From assembly GCF_021088345.1 (NCBI RefSeq), contig NZ_CP088156.1:6749001-6813000 (forward strand): 64,000 nucleotides of DNA. The letters run 5' to 3'. Origin of the DNA: Bradyrhizobium ontarionense (lineage in GTDB: Bacteria; Pseudomonadota; Alphaproteobacteria; Rhizobiales; Xanthobacteraceae). Shown piece by piece: positions 25,501-33,239 of the stretch (position 1 is the first letter of the stretch; each line of letters opens with the position of its first letter). The translations under genes and the position numbers were made by a program. The notes under the pieces were generated by a model. That model was not told the origin of the DNA. It saw nothing but the letters and a program-made list of their open reading frames with translations, and did not search any database.

Positions 25501-27797
25501 AGATCGGCGATCCCGAGGTTGATCCACAGCGGCTCGAGGCGCGCTGGGCGGGCGTTCTCGCAACCATGGACTCGATCGCGCAGGCCCGCGGTGACTACGA
25601 GCTCGTCAGAACGGCGTGCCGGATGGCGATCGAGGCGGGGGCGCCGGATCTCGCCCATCGGCTCCGCACCGAGCCGGCAATTCGCGGCGCCGAGGACACG
25701 GTGCCGCGCTCGGACTGGGTGACAGCCTGGAACTGGGCCGTGCTGATGCGGATCGAAAATCCCGATGAGCGGCAGCTGCTGTACGACCTCTCGGCTCAGC
25801 GTCATCGCCTGGAGAAGCGATCGCTGGCGCTGTTCGAAACCGTGATCAGCGCGCGGATGACGCTCGGCATCGCGCAGAACGCGAGTGGCCCGGTCAGGCA
25901 GTCGCTCAAGCGGTTCAAGGACACGATGCAAAAAATGGCGTCGGCGTGCTCCGGCCCGACCGCGCGCCGGCTTCGTGTCGCTGCCCGCAGCTCTCTGGAC
26001 GGCTGGCTCGAGGACGTCCCGTGTCACGTCATGCCTGCATGGCGCGTCGCCGAGCTGCTGCCGGCTCGGATCGGCACTTTCGATCTGCTGGTCGTCGATC
26101 ATGCGTCACGCTCGGATCTGCGCGAACTGACGGCCATGCTGCGGGCCCGCAAAGTGCTGATCAGCGACGAGCGTCGCGATACCGGCCGCAGCGAGCTCGT
26201 CCGCAACGAAGTCGGCATCGAACCGAAGAACCTGCGTGGCATTCCTCCCGCGCTTCGTCGATTGCTGCTGCCGGATGCCTCATTGCGTGATTTCGCCGAA
26301 ATCCTGTTCCCGGAGCGCATCGTCGAGATTCGCCCGCGCAGCGGCGACGTCGAAGCCGCCGCGATCGGTGCTTCGCTGCAGCCTGAACGGTCCGAGACGG
26401 TCGACGCCCTGACACGGGAGGCGCCGAAGCCGAAGCGGACCGACGCGGTCGCAACGAAGCGTCGGGCCCCCCCACTGCCGAAGGCCAATGCAGCGCATAC
26501 ACTCGAGGATGAGATCGCGACGTTGGCGAAGTATTTGTCGCTCGCCCGCCGGTCCGGAACCGAGCTCGTCGCCAAGGCGGGCGCGGTGATCGATGGCCCA
26601 ACCGCGCAACGGCCCGAGGCCCGCCCGGCCATGCCCAAGGCATCGCCGGAGGTCCGTGTGCTGCGCCGGCGCCCGCCGCGCGTTGCGGCGACGGAGGCCG
26701 TCATCCTCCCAGCGCAGCCCGAACGTCCGCTCGCGGTGCTCCCGCCGGCGGCGGTCGTGCCGGCCAAGCCTGATCCTGCCGCCGCTCGCCCAAACATCGT
26801 GGTCGATCCGCAGGTGATAGCCGATCAGCCGGATCAGAAGGGACCCAGTCCCGTCATCGAGGTGGCGGTCGAAGCGGTCGTCAAGGAGGTGCCGGCGAGC
26901 ACGGAGCCGGCGAAGCAGCCGGAGCCGAGTGCGGCCCCGGCAGAGAGCAAGATTCATCCGTCGCTGCTCGAGATGGCGTTCAAGGCGGTCGAGGACACCG
27001 CGAAACCACGCCGTTATTTGTCCCGCCGGCGCGTGATGGCCGTTGCAGCGGTTGGCCTGTTGGCGATCGCAGGCGTCGCGGCCGCCTATTGGGAGCGGGC
27101 CCCCGAGTGGGGCCAGGTGTTGGTGAGCAGTGCCACGCCGGCCTCGGCACAGCCCAGCGAGCCAGCGCCGCGCACGGTCGGCGCCGAACGGATCATGCCT
27201 GACGGCAAGCAGGTCGTCGCCAGCGACGATCACGCCACCGTCGGACAGGCTGCGGCGGCCGTGGCAGCTCCAGCGCAGGCGTTCCTCTATCACGAGGATC
27301 CGCAGGATCCGAAAGGCAAGCGCTTCTCCGGCAAGGTGACCTGGTCGCTCGAACAGAGCAAGGGTCCCCGCCTCGATTCATCGCCCGTGATCAAGGGAGA
27401 CATCGAGATCGAGAATGGCATGAAAGTATCGATGACGCTGCGGCGGAACGGCGATCTGGAGCTGCCGGCGAGCCACGTCATGGAGCTGGCGTTCAACTTG
27501 CCGGATCAGGCTGCGGGCGGGCTGTCGAGCCTGAGAGGCGTCGGACTGAAAGGCGAGGAGACGGAGCGTGGCATCGCGCTGGCCACTCAGACCGCGAGGG
27601 TGACACCGAAGTTCTTCATGATCGCGCTGTCGGCCAACGACGTCGATACGAAGCGAAACATGATGCTTCTGACGAGCAAGAAGTGGTTCGATATTCCGAT
27701 CGTGTACGAGACCGGCAACCGGGCACTGTTGTCGATCGAGAAGGGGGGCGACGGCGAGCGTGTATTCAACAACGCAGTCGCCGCCTGGGGTCAGTGA
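22572..27797 (+). CDS. Giant membrane-anchored protein with degenerate superfamily-1 helicase-like core
   Basis: The protein has 1741 residues from the ATG at 22572. Residues about 190-510 resemble large superfamily-1 helicase-like ATPases of the COG1112 type: PWTAWAETERARRR, a WGIALSSWR block, then LFFPLPASIEDVEVVREL. Where that family has Walker A (G-P-P-G-T-G-K-S) this protein has QSAGRDERIT (residues 493-502), lacking the Gly-Lys-Thr. The Walker B-like FDLLVVDHAS (1170-1179) has His in place of the catalytic Glu, and the following motif reads KVLISDERRD. The second RecA domain is absent. Instead there is a Pro/Ala-rich linker (about 1300-1460), one membrane helix (about 1488-1508) and a globular end domain (about 1570-1741) that is probably periplasmic. 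It is followed 32 bp later by the FGE-like gene. Function unknown. Confidence 0.7.
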   Translation: MSHPVIMRPSEANSIDRISPIGGADHGVRLLGPIGAGGAPAAETESSADHWESAVAASFNAGPVVDPLQNVLGCLTEIIRSERSPAERPSDHPFADDHGLALHQEELESLPGVVLNTFDVDGPVWLAVEALTATEPPAIDSDLEMWVELSSDPDRRPMPRDNVVVTVDEIEKNRLTFARHARPEDFSPAASHDAGAGAWSGRLRLEQRTDLVHRIERYVAGPWTAWAETERARRRTMAIHQRLSEMATALDADLTKEIMWGIALSSWRYGGRQFELPLFERPVEIEIIERPDAEIRIRPRFVGAAVNLRALEALAPDAALALCHKSERLIEALEQRGELSPFTPIGLEQILNAVGAQPGQKAIRGLAASEDAPPSDAGDPSVAAGRWVISARRRPESLALRDIDCLKNAIEHAPQSECCLSDAVEGLLAQPNGRGHASARRHLSSIVGGPIDIAPAPKPDLADQGDLFFPLPASIEDVEVVRELSRSDGLVVQSAGRDERITTLVNIVCHHLALGSRILVVSRDETALSLLHQKLPSSIRELTVSSTGSDKDVLRKAEALASRLQPLLDTTNLRDHAGQIGRLERDIISKRSQIASLDDEIADIVRRNLRLAGSVPELSFELIEGLVTGQDVYSWFTDRPICLLANTAPLVAAVDEAGEARRRLAGRLKHIDDDLPEIATLPDAAAILALHEELRQQAGLSSDEGRDEDLALDAIAMFGLDATSRLAADLDALVSAHRAIADQAWLARLSPLGTGKTDVSPGLDKVVGWARDASFQLSRSAEFAKRQVQAPVELFTKRDAIRVVERLAAGEKAFARFSPSRRGLKAAIEAITVDRVAPSTPADWRYVGRFLLWRHDLHSLRTRWTSIATRIDAPAVQLESARAFDDLERVVRGVEAAIVTAALAVRNVVDACRKLSMPDSEIDAMLADVQRPTAFGAAIRSVMKRVSGPLVELARLGELFAGAGELAASVQADVLSQIGDPEVDPQRLEARWAGVLATMDSIAQARGDYELVRTACRMAIEAGAPDLAHRLRTEPAIRGAEDTVPRSDWVTAWNWAVLMRIENPDERQLLYDLSAQRHRLEKRSLALFETVISARMTLGIAQNASGPVRQSLKRFKDTMQKMASACSGPTARRLRVAARSSLDGWLEDVPCHVMPAWRVAELLPARIGTFDLLVVDHASRSDLRELTAMLRARKVLISDERRDTGRSELVRNEVGIEPKNLRGIPPALRRLLLPDASLRDFAEILFPERIVEIRPRSGDVEAAAIGASLQPERSETVDALTREAPKPKRTDAVATKRRAPPLPKANAAHTLEDEIATLAKYLSLARRSGTELVAKAGAVIDGPTAQRPEARPAMPKASPEVRVLRRRPPRVAATEAVILPAQPERPLAVLPPAAVVPAKPDPAAARPNIVVDPQVIADQPDQKGPSPVIEVAVEAVVKEVPASTEPAKQPEPSAAPAESKIHPSLLEMAFKAVEDTAKPRRYLSRRRVMAVAAVGLLAIAGVAAAYWERAPEWGQVLVSSATPASAQPSEPAPRTVGAERIMPDGKQVVASDDHATVGQAAAAVAAPAQAFLYHEDPQDPKGKRFSGKVTWSLEQSKGPRLDSSPVIKGDIEIENGMKVSMTLRRNGDLELPASHVMELAFNLPDQAAGGLSSLRGVGLKGEETERGIALATQTARVTPKFFMIALSANDVDTKRNMMLLTSKKWFDIPIVYETGNRALLSIEKGGDGERVFNNAVAAWGQ

Positions 27798-27829
27798 GCG
27801 GATTGGCAGCGTCGCGAGATGAGGACAGC

Positions 27830-29326
27830 ATGAGCGAGAGTTCAGCGTTGCAGTGGCTGCGAGCCCCCAGGCTTGCCGAGGATACTCTGCCGAACGACGC
27901 GGTCACGGTCGACTGCAAGCGGTGCGGCCGCTCGGTGCAGGTTTCCCTCAGCCCGATGCGTCCGTCATGCTTCCTGCACGTCGACGATCAGGTCGAGTGT
28001 CCCGAAGTCCAGGAGCGCTGGACCGGGAACGGCGACGGCGGGCTCCTGCTGATGATGTGCGGCGCGTTGGAGCGGTCGCTCGACGCCGATTGGGAGGCCG
28101 AGGAAGCCGCGGTCGCGGCAAGGCACGCTCCGGCGCCGGTCGTTCCCCCCTTGCATCCACGCTCCGCGCCCGAGCGCGCGGATGCAGAGTCGTGGAACGA
28201 CGATCAGGGGGACGAGCAGGATGATGCGGGCCGCATCGGTTGGCTGCATGGGCTGTTCGCAAGGATCGGTCGTCCAGGAAAGCGCCATGTCCGCACCGCC
28301 ATTGGCGTCGTTTCGCTCATCATCGTAGTCCTCGGTGGCCTGGTGCTGCCATTCCGCGAAATGAAGCTCCTGATCCAGTCTCAGCCGGGGCCGGCGGGGG
28401 CTTCCAATCTGCAGAGGGATGCACTTCCCGTCACCTCGCCTCGACGGATCGCGACGGAAACCGCGAGCAGTGCTGCCTCGACGCAGGAGATGCCGCTCGG
28501 CGCAAGGTCGGTGTCCAACTCCGCTGCCGTGCCGCGCCAGCCACCGGCAATGGAGACGGCACCGTCGAAGCTCTTGGCTGAGGCCACCGCATCGTTACAG
28601 ACGGCGATGGCGGCCCAGTCCGCTGCGGGACCGGCGCCGAAGCTGCGCGCACCCGAGATGGTCCAGATCGCCGGCGGCACGTTTGCCATGGGCGGCGATG
28701 ACGATTCCGAGCAGCCGGTCCACCAGGTCAGCATCCGGTCCTTCGCCCTCGGTAAATATCCGGTGACGGTCGGGGAGTGGAAGCAGTGTGTCGCCGCCGC
28801 AAGCTGCGCCGACATCGCAGCGGGCGCCGACGATCGCCCGGTCGCCAATGTGAGCTACGACGACGCGCAGGCCTATCTCGCATGGCTCGCCAAGGTCACC
28901 GGCAAGCCGTTCCGGTTGCCCAGCGAGGCGGAGTGGGAATATGCCGCGCGCGGCGGACAGCGCAGCAAATATTGGTGGGGCGATCGCATGCGCTCCGGCA
29001 TGGCCAATTGCAAGGGATGCAACAACAACAATGATGCTGCGGAGGCGGCGCAGCCGCTGAAGGTCGGCAGCTTCCAGCCGAATTCCTTCGGCCTGTTCGA
29101 CATGGGAGGCGGGGTCGGCCAATGGGTCGCGGACAACTGGCACAAGAACTACAAGGGGGCACCGGCCGACGGCGCGGCATGGCTGGAGGAGGGCAACTAC
29201 GCCCGTGTCATCCGCTCGGGGTCGTGGACGAACGGGCCGGCCGATGCGCGTGCGGGCAGTCGCGATCGCTATGACGGCCGCATCAGACATCCGACGCTGG
29301 GCTTCCGCGTCGCCCTCTCACCATAG
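27830..29326 (+). CDS. Membrane-anchored formylglycine-generating-enzyme-like (SUMF1/FGE-sulfatase domain) protein
   Basis: From the ATG at 27830 the protein has 498 residues. The N-terminal part has four cysteines (C29, C32, C47, C57; CKRCGRS first) that could bind zinc. One membrane helix follows at about 156-174, then a disordered Ala/Ser/Pro linker and an FGE-sulfatase domain at about 276-498 (MVQIAGGTFAMGGD, FRLPSEAEWEYAARGG, RVIRSGSWTNGP, GFRVALSP). In true formylglycine-generating enzymes the copper-binding cysteines lie in the stretch after the GSW motif; here that stretch (ADARAGSRDRYDGR) has none, so oxidase activity is unlikely. The usual VWEW is changed to VGQW. The domain should be periplasmic and may bind ligands or peptides. 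It probably acts with the large protein encoded upstream. Confidence 0.82.
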   Translation: MSESSALQWLRAPRLAEDTLPNDAVTVDCKRCGRSVQVSLSPMRPSCFLHVDDQVECPEVQERWTGNGDGGLLLMMCGALERSLDADWEAEEAAVAARHAPAPVVPPLHPRSAPERADAESWNDDQGDEQDDAGRIGWLHGLFARIGRPGKRHVRTAIGVVSLIIVVLGGLVLPFREMKLLIQSQPGPAGASNLQRDALPVTSPRRIATETASSAASTQEMPLGARSVSNSAAVPRQPPAMETAPSKLLAEATASLQTAMAAQSAAGPAPKLRAPEMVQIAGGTFAMGGDDDSEQPVHQVSIRSFALGKYPVTVGEWKQCVAAASCADIAAGADDRPVANVSYDDAQAYLAWLAKVTGKPFRLPSEAEWEYAARGGQRSKYWWGDRMRSGMANCKGCNNNNDAAEAAQPLKVGSFQPNSFGLFDMGGGVGQWVADNWHKNYKGAPADGAAWLEEGNYARVIRSGSWTNGPADARAGSRDRYDGRIRHPTLGFRVALSP

Positions 29327-29341
29327 CGCGAGGAGAGCTGC

Positions 29342-29956
29342 ATGTGGCGAACGACATCCGCGCGACTTTGCCTCTTCCTGACGATGTCGCTCGCGCTCGC
29401 GCCCTCGCTGGCGTCCGCCAAGGGGACGAAGTCGCAGAAGGACGCACGCGTCTACTTCATCGCGCCGGCAGACGGCGAGACGGTGACCGGGCCGTTCGTC
29501 TGCCGCTTCGGCCTGCGCAACATGAGCGTCACGCATGCGGGGGACGATTTCGCCGGCAGCGGCCACCACCATCTCCTGGTCGATGTCGATGAAACGATGG
29601 AGGCCGGCCAGCCGATCCCGCGCGACAAGAAGCATATCCACTATGCCGCCGGCGAGACCGAGGCGCGGGTCGAGCTGTCGCCGGGCAAGCATACGCTGCA
29701 GCTCGTGCTGGGCGATTCGAAGCATCTCAACTTCGACCCGCCGGTGGTCTCCGAGAAGATCATGATCACCGTCGGCCGCCCGAATGCGTCGGAGGAGCAG
29801 GCCCGCGCGGCGAGGAAGACCAGTGAGCGGAGAAAGCTCCTGGAGCGAGTCGCGCCTGCAGAGCCGCAGCAGACTCAAGCTGATCCGACGCCAGAGATGA
29901 CGAAGTCTCCTGAGAGCTCGAACTTCCTCAGCCGCGTCCTGTCCGGGACAAAGTAG
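29342..29956 (+). CDS. DUF4399 exported protein
   Basis: The 204-residue protein has a signal peptide (residues 1-26, ASA/KG cleavage) and a DUF4399 domain at about 33-142. The domain shows YFIAPADGETVTGPFVCRFG, the HHHLLVDVDE cluster and the family end GKHTLQLVLGDSKHLNFDPP. The three adjacent histidines could bind a metal. A charged C-terminal tail of about 60 residues is probably disordered. It starts 15 bp after the FGE-like gene with a GGAGAG ribosome site, so it belongs to the same transcription unit. The role of DUF4399 is not known to me. Confidence 0.85.
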   Translation: MWRTTSARLCLFLTMSLALAPSLASAKGTKSQKDARVYFIAPADGETVTGPFVCRFGLRNMSVTHAGDDFAGSGHHHLLVDVDETMEAGQPIPRDKKHIHYAAGETEARVELSPGKHTLQLVLGDSKHLNFDPPVVSEKIMITVGRPNASEEQARAARKTSERRKLLERVAPAEPQQTQADPTPEMTKSPESSNFLSRVLSGTK

Positions 29957-30196
29957 AACACGGCTTGGATCGTCGCCCCATGGCGGTCGCCGCAGGCCCG
30001 GCATCGGGGCCGTGTCGCGGCCGAACATCCTGCATGTGATCGTGATGCTCTGGGCCGGCATGCGTCGGTCCCGATCGCGCGCTCAGGCGCGTACCATCTT
30101 CAGGAACCATCGTGCGCGGCGACGCTTGTCCATCCGCAGCGCGCGGCCGATGCAGGCCATGCCCGCCTGCGGCCAGCAGCAATCGATGGGTGGACC

Positions 30197-30421
30197 ATGT
30201 CGAAACGCGCGTTACAGCCTGCCAGTCACGCCGCGCTGCGCAGCGCCGCCGGCAACGACAGCGGTTTGCCGGATGGCGGGCGCAGGTCTGGTCCCACGTG
30301 GATGGCAGAGCGGGATCCGTCGTGGGATATCGTCGCCGAAGCGTCCGACCAATCCTTCCCGTGCAGCGACCCGCCCCCATGGTCGGCACTCCGCGTCGGT
30401 GAGAGCATCGATCACACGTGA
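30197..30421 (+). CDS. Small conserved protein with the ESFPxSDPP-type motif
   Basis: A 74-residue open frame ends in the stretch WDIVAEASDQSFPCSDPPPW. This matches a motif I recall (EASxESFPASDPPSW) in many small proteins of unknown function in rhizobia and other alphaproteobacteria. The rest of the protein is basic and low in complexity. The ATG at 30197 has GGTGGA just upstream. The motif makes it very likely to be a real gene rather than chance, but no role is known. It stands alone between the DUF4399 gene and the PepSY gene. Confidence 0.65.
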   Translation: MSKRALQPASHAALRSAAGNDSGLPDGGRRSGPTWMAERDPSWDIVAEASDQSFPCSDPPPWSALRVGESIDHT

Positions 30422-31022
30422 GATGGGCTCCTGCTGCTCCGTGCGGGGCTCGTCGCGGTTCGCACGAATGTGCGCTTGGCGGCGGCTGATCGCGCGCGAA
30501 TGAGGCCACGTCGGTCGTGATCGGGCGTCCTCGACCATCCGATGCGTGAGAGATCGGTGAGATAAAAATTTTTTTCTGAGGCTTAAGGTCGCAGCTCGTC
30601 GTCGGCGGTTCGGTTCTCGCCTCATCGTCGTCACAGCTCCAATCGGGCGGGAGTGTGGTCTCCGACGGTGTCCGCGGTAGCGTCCGCGGCGGGAGTTGAA
30701 CCCGGTCGGCATGTCACGACGGCGATACGTCCTTGCGAATCAATGTCACTTGCAGTGCGCGGGAACCGCACCCAATTCGTGACCTCAGAAAACATCAGTG
30801 GTCTGCGGACATGGTTCGATCGCAACTGGAACGCACTTAAGTCCGTGCGCCAGCGACAATGCGGCCGCATGCGGGACGACTTGGGCTGCGCATGCGCATT
30901 CGAGGCCGGCGACGGCCGCGAGCGATGTCCAAGTTTCGTTGAAATCTCCCTCCCCTTTGTCACCTCGCGCAGTGAGCGCTGAACGCGCCGGATAGCGCAG
31001 TCGTTGAAGGAGGGATTTGATT
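30422..31022. other. Intergenic region, no gene seen
   Basis: This 601-bp stretch has open frames on both strands but none with recognisable features. An AT-rich patch with AAAAATTTTTTTCT lies at about 30566-30579 and may belong to a promoter. The ribosome site GAAGGAGGG at 31005-31014 belongs to the PepSY gene. Confidence 0.5.
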
Positions 31023-31301
31023 ATGAAGGTCATCAGGATCTTGGTCGTTGCATTGGCGGCGGGTATCGCATCGGGCTCCGCTGCACTCGCCGACGGCTAC
31101 AAGGATTGCACCAAGCTCGACAAGGCGTCGTGGAAGACCGTCGCTGATGCCGAGGCCAAGGCAAAAGCGGCGGGCTATGAGGTTCGCCAGACCAAGATCG
31201 AGGGCACCTGCTACGAAGTCTACGGCGTCAAGGGCGGCAAGCTCTTCGAGCTGTTCTACAGCCCGGAAAACCTCGCGCTGAAGCACACCATCGCGAAGTG
31301 A
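31023..31301 (+). CDS. Small periplasmic PepSY-domain protein
   Basis: The 92-residue protein has a signal peptide (about residues 1-23, ALADG cleavage) and a single PepSY-like domain. Its SWKTVADAEAKAKAAGYEVRQ helix, a beta hairpin with KIEGTCYEVYGVKGGKLFELF and two cysteines fit this family. Stand-alone PepSY proteins are common next to b-type cytochromes and may bind or present a cofactor or metal in the periplasm. The ATG at 31023 has a strong GGAGGG ribosome site; the cytochrome gene follows ten bases after the stop, so the two form an operon. Confidence 0.85.
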   Translation: MKVIRILVVALAAGIASGSAALADGYKDCTKLDKASWKTVADAEAKAKAAGYEVRQTKIEGTCYEVYGVKGGKLFELFYSPENLALKHTIAK

Positions 31302-31311
31302 TCTGACCATC

Positions 31312-32106
31312 ATGCGTGACGCAGGGCAGGCACGCCGGAACGTCTCGTCCGAGACGCCGGCGAACTCACGTTCGGACACCGTCGCGGTCTGGGACTTTCC
31401 GCTTCGCGTCTGGCACTGGGCTCTCGCGGCCTTCGTGCTCGTCGCCTGCGTCACGCCCAACACGTTCGATCCGCTGCATCGGCTGGCGGGCTATGCCGTC
31501 ATCGGACTTCTTGCATTCAGACTGATCTGGGGACTCATCGGCGGCCGCCATTCGCTGTTCGCGCGCATCAGCCTCAAGCTGCGCGCGGCGCCTCGATACA
31601 TCGTGGGCATGCTGCGGGGAGAGACGGGGCGGTATCTCGGGCTGAACCCGGCGGGGGCCGCGATGCTCGTCGTGATGCTCGGGCTTCTGATCGTCTCGAC
31701 GATCAGCGGCGTGATGCAGGTCTCGGTCCGGTTCTTCGGCGTGGGGTGGATCGAACAGACGCATGCCCTGTCGTCCAACGCCATCATCGCCCTGATCGCC
31801 GTGCACGTGCTCGGAACGTTGTGGATGAGCGTGCTGCAGCGGGAAAATCTCGTACGTGCCATGTTCACGGGGCGCAAGCGCGTGCCTGGAAGCGCGCGCG
31901 CCGCGCCGGTGGATCCGCGCGTTGTCGCGAGCGCGAACGGCAGCAGGGAGCCCGAACCCGTGGCGCCCGAAGAGCGCATATCCGTCGTGCCCGATTTTCC
32001 GCCGTTGCGGGCGGACACCCCGGTCGTCGGCGCGAGGCCGGCCGGGCCGGCCCGCATGCCGCGATCCCTCAGCATTCACGACAAGCGGCTCGGAGTGAGT
32101 CGATGA
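31312..32106 (+). CDS. Cytochrome b561-like membrane protein (di-heme b-type)
   Basis: The 264-residue protein has four membrane helices between about residues 33 and 175 and a soluble Pro/Arg-rich C-terminal tail of about 85 residues. Candidate heme ligands are H35 (RVWHWAL), H56 (LHRLAGY), H151 (EQTHALSS) and H165 (AVHVLGT), the usual distribution of the cytochrome b561/Ni-Fe-hydrogenase b-subunit family. It should move electrons between a membrane or quinone donor and a periplasmic acceptor. The PepSY gene directly upstream is a common neighbour. The cupredoxin gene 554 bp downstream could be an electron partner, but it has its own upstream region. Confidence 0.87.
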   Translation: MRDAGQARRNVSSETPANSRSDTVAVWDFPLRVWHWALAAFVLVACVTPNTFDPLHRLAGYAVIGLLAFRLIWGLIGGRHSLFARISLKLRAAPRYIVGMLRGETGRYLGLNPAGAAMLVVMLGLLIVSTISGVMQVSVRFFGVGWIEQTHALSSNAIIALIAVHVLGTLWMSVLQRENLVRAMFTGRKRVPGSARAAPVDPRVVASANGSREPEPVAPEERISVVPDFPPLRADTPVVGARPAGPARMPRSLSIHDKRLGVSR

Positions 32107-32660
32107 GACGGTCCGCACCGGTCGCGTGCGCTCGTCGGCGATATGGGCGGGCAAACACCGGACTGATTCGTCCCCGGCGCGCGCGGGACCCGCGACGGTA
32201 TGAGTCGAGCGACAGCGTCGCGGCGAGCGCCTGGAAGATCGGACCTGAGCGTCAGCAGGCGTCTGTCGCGAGCTCGACGCGCCCGGCCAATGCCGATCAC
32301 GAACGACGCTGGATCAGGCGGCACGATGAAGCTGCGATGTCTGCGGTATCTCGTATCATTGCGGCCGCTAGGCGAACTAATTGCAGCGAATTGTCGAAGT
32401 CGCTTTGCGCGGCTGGAAGCCGCTTGCTCGAGCTGTTCTTCGATGCAGCGTCCTTTGTGAGACGATCGACGCAGCACATCGACACGACGAAACTAATAAA
32501 TTCGCGCGCTTTGTCGCACACAGCGAGTTTGTCAAATTTCGATACGGCAAATTGCCGCATTCGGAAACTTAAAGTCATTCTACGAAGCACGGCGGTTCGC
32601 CGAGCCGCGCGGGCGACGGCAACATTCGGCAGACGGTGAACTGGGGACAGGACGGACATC
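32107..32660. other. Intergenic region with a short palindrome
   Basis: This 554-bp region has no supported gene. Its last 150 bp (32480-32590) are clearly less GC-rich than the neighbours and probably hold the promoter of the cupredoxin gene. A 13-bp inverted repeat CGGCAA-A-TTGCCG lies at 32545-32557, about 105 bp upstream of that gene, and may be an operator. Confidence 0.4.
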
Positions 32661-33002
32661 ATGACACTCATTCAGAAGGCACAGGTCGGGGGAGCGATCG
32701 CTTTGCTGATGACGGCATTTGCGCCGCTGGCAAGCGCGGCCGAGACCACCATCGAGATCTCGGTCAAGGACAACAAGTTTCAGCCGGCCGAGATGAAGGC
32801 GCCAGCCGGCACGCCGATCGTGTTCAAGGTCAAGAATCTCGATGGCTCGCCGGTCGAGTTCGAGAGCGAGCCGCTGGAGTTCGAGACGGTGATCAAGCCG
32901 AACATGGAAGGCGTGATCAAGGTCAAGGCGCAGAAGCCCGGCCGCTACGAGTTCTTCGACGACTTCCACCAGGGCAACAAAGGCACGCTGGTCGTGGAGT
33001 AG
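32661..33002 (+). CDS. Periplasmic cupredoxin-like protein
   Basis: The 113-residue protein has a signal peptide (residues 1-26) and one cupredoxin_1 domain: TTIEISVKDNKFQPAEMKAPAG, VFKVKNLDGSPVEFESE and the closing GRYEFFDDFHQGNKGTLVVE. The normal type-1 copper set (His, Cys, His, Met) is missing: there is no cysteine in the mature part and only one His in the FHQGNKG loop. That fits the variants linked to EfeO/FTR1-type iron uptake or P19-like proteins, which bind metal differently. No iron permease gene lies beside it here. Its job may be periplasmic iron or copper handling with the cytochrome and PepSY proteins upstream, which is inference. Confidence 0.83.
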   Translation: MTLIQKAQVGGAIALLMTAFAPLASAAETTIEISVKDNKFQPAEMKAPAGTPIVFKVKNLDGSPVEFESEPLEFETVIKPNMEGVIKVKAQKPGRYEFFDDFHQGNKGTLVVE

Positions 33003-33239
33003 CCGAGGGTCGGCCCGCCAAGGCCGGCGTGAATGTCGGGCGTGCCACGACGCTCCGTCTGCCGGCGCTGCCGAGTCCGGTCGCCCGGCGACAGCTCGAA
33101 CCGGGTCCGAAACCTTGCACCCGACGACGGCGGCTTGCGGGCCGCGAGCTGTCAAGCCTTCGACGCGCGCCGGTCGCAACGCGTCGTTCAATGCCGGGAT
33201 CGACGGGAACGATCGCTTTTGGAACAGGCAGGAGGTGAA

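Noticed and set aside
30683..30697. tRNA-like T-arm on the minus strand (GGGTTCAACTCCCGC read in reverse)
   Set aside because: No acceptor stem, anticodon arm or D-arm can be built around it; the match is a short chance likeness.
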